Of a DNA stretch of 11,101 nucleotides, positions 7,410 through 11,101 are shown in pieces. Both the position numbers and the translations under genes were made by a program. Origin of the DNA: Bacteroidales bacterium (GTDB taxonomy: Bacteria > Bacteroidota > Bacteroidia > Bacteroidales > WCHB1-69); contig JAQUHH010000053.1 of NCBI GenBank assembly GCA_028683685.1, forward strand, positions 1 through 11,101, written 5' to 3'. The stretch's first letter is position 1; each line of letters begins with the position of its first letter. The notes beneath the pieces were generated by a model, which saw nothing but the letters and a program-made list of their open reading frames with translations, was not told the origin of the DNA and did not search any database.

Positions 7410-10052
7410 ATGACGAAAAATATATTTTTGGTAATTGTTGTTGCATTTTTTTTGTTTAATACAAGTATACAAGCCCAGATACTAGAAGATTTTAGTGATG
7501 GCAATTTTACCAATAATCCAACTTGGACTGGTGACGATTCATTGTTTAAAATTTCCACCTATTCTTCATCAACATGGAGTCAGCAGCCTCGTTTACAGCT
7601 AAATGCGACAGATGCAGGGGTTGCTCATTTGTGTTTTGAAAATCAGCTTGCTTCATTGGATAGTGCAGAATGGAGATTTTGGACACGAATTAGTCTTTCT
7701 AGTGGAACTTCAACCACAAATAACCTTAGATATTATCTGGCTTCTGATAGTCCAAATCTTAAAGGTTCTTTGAATGGCTATTTTGTTATGTTTGGCGATG
7801 ATAACGATGGTGCAAAAGACAGCGTTTATTTGTATAAACAAGATGGAAATATCCTTACAAAACTCATATTTGGAAATGTTACAAGCATTACCAGCAGTCG
7901 AAATATTAGCGTTAAAGTGACCCGTTCGCAAAGTGGTCTTTGGACGTTGGCTACCGATTCTATGGGTGGACAAAATTATGTAAACGAAGGAAGTAGTATT
8001 ATTGATAATTCTTTTCAAACGGGTGGATATTCTGGTGTATATTGTAATTTTACATCTTCTAATAAAACCAATTTTTATTTTGATGATATTTATGTAGGTC
8101 CAATTTATAAAGATCTTATTCCACCAAGTTTGGTTTCCGTTACTCCCATAGCGTCCAATAAGATATCTGTCGAGTTTTCTGAATCCTTGAAAGCCCAAAT
8201 CGCATTAAATACCGTAAATTATGTGGTTGATCAATCGGTAGGTTCTCCAATTACCGCTAGTTTTGACCCTGTTTCTCCTTTAACAGTGCAGTTGGAGTTT
8301 TTAAATGATTTTACGCCAAATTCCCTTTATCACCTTAACATTAGTAATATCCAAGATTTAGCAGGCAATGAAATGGAAACGATGAATGTGCCTTTTTCGT
8401 TCTACACTTCTTCTACTTGGGATTTGCTTATTCATGAAATTATGGCTGACCCCGATCCAGTTGTTGGATTGCCTTCAGCTGAATATATTGAATTATACAA
8501 CAATACTAATTTGCCAATTAATTTGAATGGATGGATTTTACAAGTTGGATCAAGCAGTCGGATTTTACCTTCTTTTATCCTTGATGCTGGTGGTTTTGTA
8601 ATTATTACAGCTTTAGCTAATAGCGATGCGTTGTCAACTTATGGTAATGTGATCGCCGTTTCTTCTCTGCAAATTACAAACAGTGGACAAGAAATTACAT
8701 TGTTAAGTCCAGAAAATGATGTAATTCACACGGTTGAATTTTTAGATTCATGGTATAAAAATGAGGTGAAAAAAGCTGGTGGATGGTCGCTCGAAATGAT
8801 AGATTCTTCAAATCCTTGTGCTGGAATATCGAATTGGGTTGCCTCCGTTGATTCTAAGGGTGGAACTCCTGGTGCTCAGAATTCAGTTTATGGCTCAAAT
8901 CCAGATGTGATGAATCCTGCATTGTCAAGTGTTGTTGCGTTGGGAAACAATACATTGCGGATTTTCTTTTCGGAAAGGATGGATGCTCAACGTTTAGAAA
9001 ACTTAAATGCGTTTCAGGTGGATCATAATATTGGATATCCCGTTTCTGTGCAACTTAATATGCCACTTAACAAATTTATTGACTTGGTTTTTGAAGAGGA
9101 TTTTGTACAAAATACGATTTATACTTTGTCGATTGTTGATACCCTAACCGATTGTGTTGGAAATATGATTCCACTAAATAATGAAGTGGTTTTTGCTATG
9201 CCTACACAAGCCGCAGAAGGGGATTTGGTCATCAATGAAATTTTATCGAATCCACCCAGTGGTGGCGTAGATTATGTGGAAATTTATAATCGTTCGGACA
9301 AATATATTGATTTGTCAAATTTAAAGCTCGGTTCAATTACAAGCAGTACACAGTTGGTGGATATAGCACCGGATGGATATGTTGTTTTTCCAAAGGAATA
9401 TATATTGTTATCGTCCAATACCGATGCGGTGAAGACAAATTATACTACTTATTCTGAGAAAAATTTTATTCAGATGAGTTCATTTCCTTCGTATAATAAT
9501 GATGAAGGGAAAGTCCTTATTCAGAATGTTTCAGGTGTGAATATTGATTATATTGAGTACAATGTAAGTATGCATTATCCTTTGTTGCGCACCACTAAAG
9601 GAGTCTCTTATGAGCGAATCAATCCAGATCGTCCTAGTATGGAAGCATCAAATTGGTTTTCGGCTTCTTCGTCCGTTGGTTATGGTACGCCCGGATATAA
9701 AAATTCACAATTTTCAGATTTTATTGCAGTGGATGAATTATTCACAATAGAACCGGAAATTTTTACTCCCGATAATGATGGTGTGGATGATTTGTTGTTT
9801 ATTCATTACATATTACCGGAATCGGGATATAGAACTAATATTTGGATATATTCATCGGCAGGTCATCGTGTAAAACAATTAGTAAACAATGATTTATTGT
9901 CGACTGAGGGCAGTATTATTTGGGATGGAACATCCGAAGATAATTTGAGATCTCCGGCTGGGATTTATGTGATTGCAATTGAATTATGGAATATAAAAGG
10001 GGAAGTCAAAAGATACAAGAAGACGGCTACTTTGGGTGTTCGTTTTAAATAG
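7410..10052 (+). CDS. Secreted lamin-tail-domain protein with Big_5 Ig repeats and FlgD/CHU_C-like C-terminus
   Basis: 880 residues. The signal peptide is about 1-22 (MTKNIFLVIVVAFFLFNTSI core, likely cut after QA). Domains in order: a concanavalin/LamG-like beta sandwich about 25-230 opening LEDFSDGNF and closing YFDDIYVG; Big_5 (SbsA-type Ig) 238-332 with ISVEFSESL and the usual ISNIQDLAGN; lamin-tail domain 338-450 (LLIHEIMADPDP, EYIELYNNTN, LNGWIL) and a WSLEMIDSSNPC...GGTPGAQNS tail to about 492; a second Big_5 at 502-597 (LRIFFSERMD, DCVGNMIPL); a second lamin-tail domain 605-712 (LVINEILSNPPSGGVDYVEI) with its own tail YERINPDRPS...GYGTPGYKNS; and a C-terminal FlgD/CHU_C-like Ig domain 783-880 (DNDGVDDLLFIHY, IWIYSSAGHRV, WDGTSEDNLRSPAGIYVIAI). 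The C-terminus resembles regions linked to type IX secretion or surface anchoring in Bacteroidota, although TonB-like or secretion-system genes are not in the window. No enzymatic motif is visible, so a surface adhesin or structural role is plausible. It is expressed from the promoter at 7185-7214. Confidence 0.9.
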   Translation: MTKNIFLVIVVAFFLFNTSIQAQILEDFSDGNFTNNPTWTGDDSLFKISTYSSSTWSQQPRLQLNATDAGVAHLCFENQLASLDSAEWRFWTRISLSSGTSTTNNLRYYLASDSPNLKGSLNGYFVMFGDDNDGAKDSVYLYKQDGNILTKLIFGNVTSITSSRNISVKVTRSQSGLWTLATDSMGGQNYVNEGSSIIDNSFQTGGYSGVYCNFTSSNKTNFYFDDIYVGPIYKDLIPPSLVSVTPIASNKISVEFSESLKAQIALNTVNYVVDQSVGSPITASFDPVSPLTVQLEFLNDFTPNSLYHLNISNIQDLAGNEMETMNVPFSFYTSSTWDLLIHEIMADPDPVVGLPSAEYIELYNNTNLPINLNGWILQVGSSSRILPSFILDAGGFVIITALANSDALSTYGNVIAVSSLQITNSGQEITLLSPENDVIHTVEFLDSWYKNEVKKAGGWSLEMIDSSNPCAGISNWVASVDSKGGTPGAQNSVYGSNPDVMNPALSSVVALGNNTLRIFFSERMDAQRLENLNAFQVDHNIGYPVSVQLNMPLNKFIDLVFEEDFVQNTIYTLSIVDTLTDCVGNMIPLNNEVVFAMPTQAAEGDLVINEILSNPPSGGVDYVEIYNRSDKYIDLSNLKLGSITSSTQLVDIAPDGYVVFPKEYILLSSNTDAVKTNYTTYSEKNFIQMSSFPSYNNDEGKVLIQNVSGVNIDYIEYNVSMHYPLLRTTKGVSYERINPDRPSMEASNWFSASSSVGYGTPGYKNSQFSDFIAVDELFTIEPEIFTPDNDGVDDLLFIHYILPESGYRTNIWIYSSAGHRVKQLVNNDLLSTEGSIIWDGTSEDNLRSPAGIYVIAIELWNIKGEVKRYKKTATLGVRFK

Positions 10053-10055
10053 TGT

Positions 10056-10120
10056 CTGTTTAGAATGTCCGATAACATCGTTATTTTTGAAAAATTTTTC
10101 GTTCTCAAACATTCTAACAG
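10056..10120. repeat. Inverted repeat after the lamin-tail gene
   Basis: CTGTTTAGAATGT (10056-10068) pairs with ACATTCTAACAG (10109-10120) over 12 bp with one bulged base, starting four bases past the stop at 10052. The 40-nt interior holds CGAT-aac-ATCG (10070-10080) and a T/A-rich stretch. It could stabilise or help end the transcript, but no T-run follows the outer stem, so it is not a textbook intrinsic terminator. Confidence 0.6.
10063..10084 (+). repeat. Degenerate direct repeat, copy 1
   Basis: GAATGTCCG-ATAACAT-CGTTAT, identical at 18 of 22 positions to the segment at 10163-10184, exactly 100 bp downstream. It contains the mini-hairpin CGAT-aac-ATCG. The 5' part lies in the left arm of the 10056-10120 inverted repeat. 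Confidence 0.55.
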
Positions 10121-10162
10121 CCACTGGCTTTTGTTGATGAAACTATAATTAAATGAGTATAT

Positions 10163-10184
10163 GAATGTCCGCTAAGTGCGTTAT
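10163..10184 (+). repeat. Degenerate direct repeat, copy 2
   Basis: GAATGTCCG-CTAAGTG-CGTTAT. Relative to copy 1, an A-T pair in the central mini-hairpin becomes C-G (CGC...GCG), a paired change that keeps that position of the stem, although the next inner pair (T-A in copy 1) is lost. A shorter related string, AATGTCC, recurs at 10242-10248 before another small hairpin, GACA-ctt-TGTC (10250-10260). Confidence 0.55.
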
Positions 10185-10196
10185 GCTCCCTTTTTG

Positions 10197-10232
10197 TTTC
10201 TTAGTCAATTACTTTAGTAGACTCCTAAGAAA
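10197..10232. repeat. Inverted repeat in the convergent intergenic region
   Basis: TTTCTTAG (10197-10204) pairs perfectly with CTAAGAAA (10225-10232). The loop holds TACT-tt-AGTA (10210-10219). The arms include TTAGTC and GACTC, strings that also occur in the outer parts of the larger hairpin at 10284-10330. An A/T-rich stretch follows, so it might act as a weak terminator. Confidence 0.5.
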
Positions 10233-10283
10233 GTTTTAAAAAATGTCCCGACACTTTGTCACGAGGATAAATCCGGTTCTGTT

Positions 10284-10330
10284 AGTCGTCTTCCGACTAT
10301 CTTGTGAGTCAAGATAGTCGGAAGACGACT
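10284..10330. repeat. Perfect 21-bp hairpin between convergent genes
   Basis: The arms at 10284-10304 and 10310-10330 are exact reverse complements, separated by the 5-nt loop TGAGT. Each arm is itself a small palindrome (AGTCG-tcttc-CGACT on the left, AGTCG-gaaga-CGACT on the right), so a cruciform or two small hairpins are alternatives. GTGAGTC (10304-10310) can also pair with GACTCAC (10327-10333). The hairpin lies 25 bp past the stop of the minus-strand ligase gene. There is no T-run directly after it on either strand, so it is not a standard intrinsic terminator, though it could still block or protect the 3' ends of both convergent transcripts. Confidence 0.85.
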
Positions 10331-10355
10331 CACTATTCGCCCGTGTTCTTCTTTG

Positions 10356-11101
10356 TTATTTTTTAGAATTTTCCAATTCAAATATTTTTTCGCCAATAAG
10401 CATGGTGTATAAGTCTTTAATTTTCAGTCCAATAGATTCTGCTTGTTGAGGAACTATACTATTTGCTGATTGTCCAGGAATGGTATTTACTTCAAGAAAA
10501 AACATGCCATTATTATTAAAAATATAATCAAAACGGACTACTCCTTTACAATTCAGGCGAGTATAAAGATAACCAGAAATTTCTCTGCATCGTTTGGCTA
10601 CTTCTTCATCAATTTCGGCTGGTGTAATTTCATCAGCCATGCCTTTGGTGTATTTTGCTTCATAATCGAAATACTCTTTTTTACTTATTATTTCTGTAAT
10701 TGGCAAGACGAAAATCTGGTCTCTTTGTTTCATCACTCCGCAGGTGATTTCTCTGCCTTCAATAAATTCTTCAATTAATATTTGATCGTCGTGCTGAAAA
10801 GCTAGTTTTATGGCCGTTTCGAGTTCTTCTTTTTTGTTTACTTTTGACATGCCTACGCTGGAGCCAGAATTACAAGGTTTAACAAAACAAGGAAGTCCAG
10901 TTATCTTTAGAATAGTATCCAGATTAAATTTTTCATTTTTAAAAAGATGTACCGATTCTGCAGTTGTCACGCCATAGGACCGAACGACGCGATTGCAGTA
11001 GTTTTTATTGAAAGTAAGAGCCGAGGTTAATACATCGCTTCCGATATATGGAATCTTCATTAACTCGAAATAAGCTTGCAAAATTCCATTTTCGCCTGGA
11101 G
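10356..11101 (-). CDS. ddl: D-alanine--D-alanine ligase, 5'-truncated by the window edge
   Basis: The minus-strand frame is open from the window edge to the stop at 10356 and encodes the last 247 residues; roughly 65-80 N-terminal residues are outside. The enzyme makes the D-Ala-D-Ala dipeptide for peptidoglycan precursors in the cytoplasm, using ATP. The fragment opens with PGENGILQAYFELMKIPYIG, the family's PGEDG signature with N for D. ATP-grasp motifs follow: FVKPCNSGSSVGMSKV (72-87), IEEFIEGREIT (109-119), DYEAKY (145-150), VVRFDYIF (187-194) and FLEVNTIPGQSANSIVPQQ (201-219). The Arg and Asp of VRFD and the Glu and Asn of LEVNT match the metal-binding and catalytic residues. The final Tyr of DYEAKY corresponds to the E. 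coli DdlB tyrosine (Tyr216) replaced by Phe in D-lactate ligases such as VanA, so D-Ala-D-Ala is the expected product. It converges on the lamin-tail gene across the repeat-rich spacer. Confidence 0.95.
   Translation of the reverse strand, partial: PGENGILQAYFELMKIPYIGSDVLTSALTFNKNYCNRVVRSYGVTTAESVHLFKNEKFNLDTILKITGLPCFVKPCNSGSSVGMSKVNKKEELETAIKLAFQHDDQILIEEFIEGREITCGVMKQRDQIFVLPITEIISKKEYFDYEAKYTKGMADEITPAEIDEEVAKRCREISGYLYTRLNCKGVVRFDYIFNNNGMFFLEVNTIPGQSANSIVPQQAESIGLKIKDLYTMLIGEKIFELENSKK

Noticed and set aside
7710..8198. Minus-strand 162-codon frame
   Set aside because: It is antisense to the lamin-tail protein, whose domains run through it without a break. The peptide is rich in Ile/Arg/Thr, typical of an antisense shadow.
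10053..10355. Insertion-sequence or MITE remnant
   Set aside because: Several inverted repeats are present, but I find no outer terminal inverted repeats enclosing the region, no target-site duplication and no transposase fragment.
10470..10778. Plus-strand 102-codon frame
   Set aside because: It is antisense to the ATP-grasp core of the D-Ala-D-Ala ligase, which is clearly coding.

Overview
The window looks like a chromosomal segment of a low-GC member of the Bacteroidota. Four things point there. Several promoters match the Bacteroidota -7 box TAnnTTTG, and one has a TTG -33 element at 19 bp spacing. There are no clear Shine-Dalgarno sequences. One gene encodes a lipoprotein with a CKKD-type start and carboxypeptidase-regulatory-like repeats. 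Another encodes a large secreted protein with lamin-tail modules and a FlgD/CHU_C-like C-terminal domain of the kind used for cell-surface export. I see no phage, transposase, CRISPR array, rRNA or tRNA.

Layout. 1-869 (minus): 3'-truncated gene for an unrecognised exported protein with its own promoter. 1037-3730 (minus): 897-residue protein anchored by one N-terminal membrane helix, with a C-terminal half that looks like a beta-propeller. 3874-3906: strong terminator. 3925-5772 (minus): 615-residue lipoprotein with Ig-like carboxypeptidase-regulatory domains and a segment resembling FAM171/CILP-type extracellular proteins. 5773-6316: AT-rich divergent intergenic region. 6317-7087 (plus): single-domain biotin-protein ligase (BirA type) followed by a hairpin terminator. 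7185-7409: near-consensus promoter and a leader of about 190 nt with competing base-pairing options. 7410-10052 (plus): 880-residue secreted protein with two Big_5/lamin-tail units. 10053-10355: gene-free stretch between convergent genes, full of inverted and direct repeats and including a perfect 21-bp hairpin. 10356-11101 (minus): 5'-truncated D-alanine--D-alanine ligase.

How the genes relate. No clear operon spans the window; most genes appear to be transcribed singly. The two housekeeping enzymes (biotinylation of carboxylases, peptidoglycan precursor synthesis) sit among three or four envelope or secreted proteins of unknown role. The least explained parts are non-coding: the structured leader before the lamin-tail protein and the repeat cluster after it. 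I did not find a recognisable new defence or metabolic system. The findings below are leads, not established functions.
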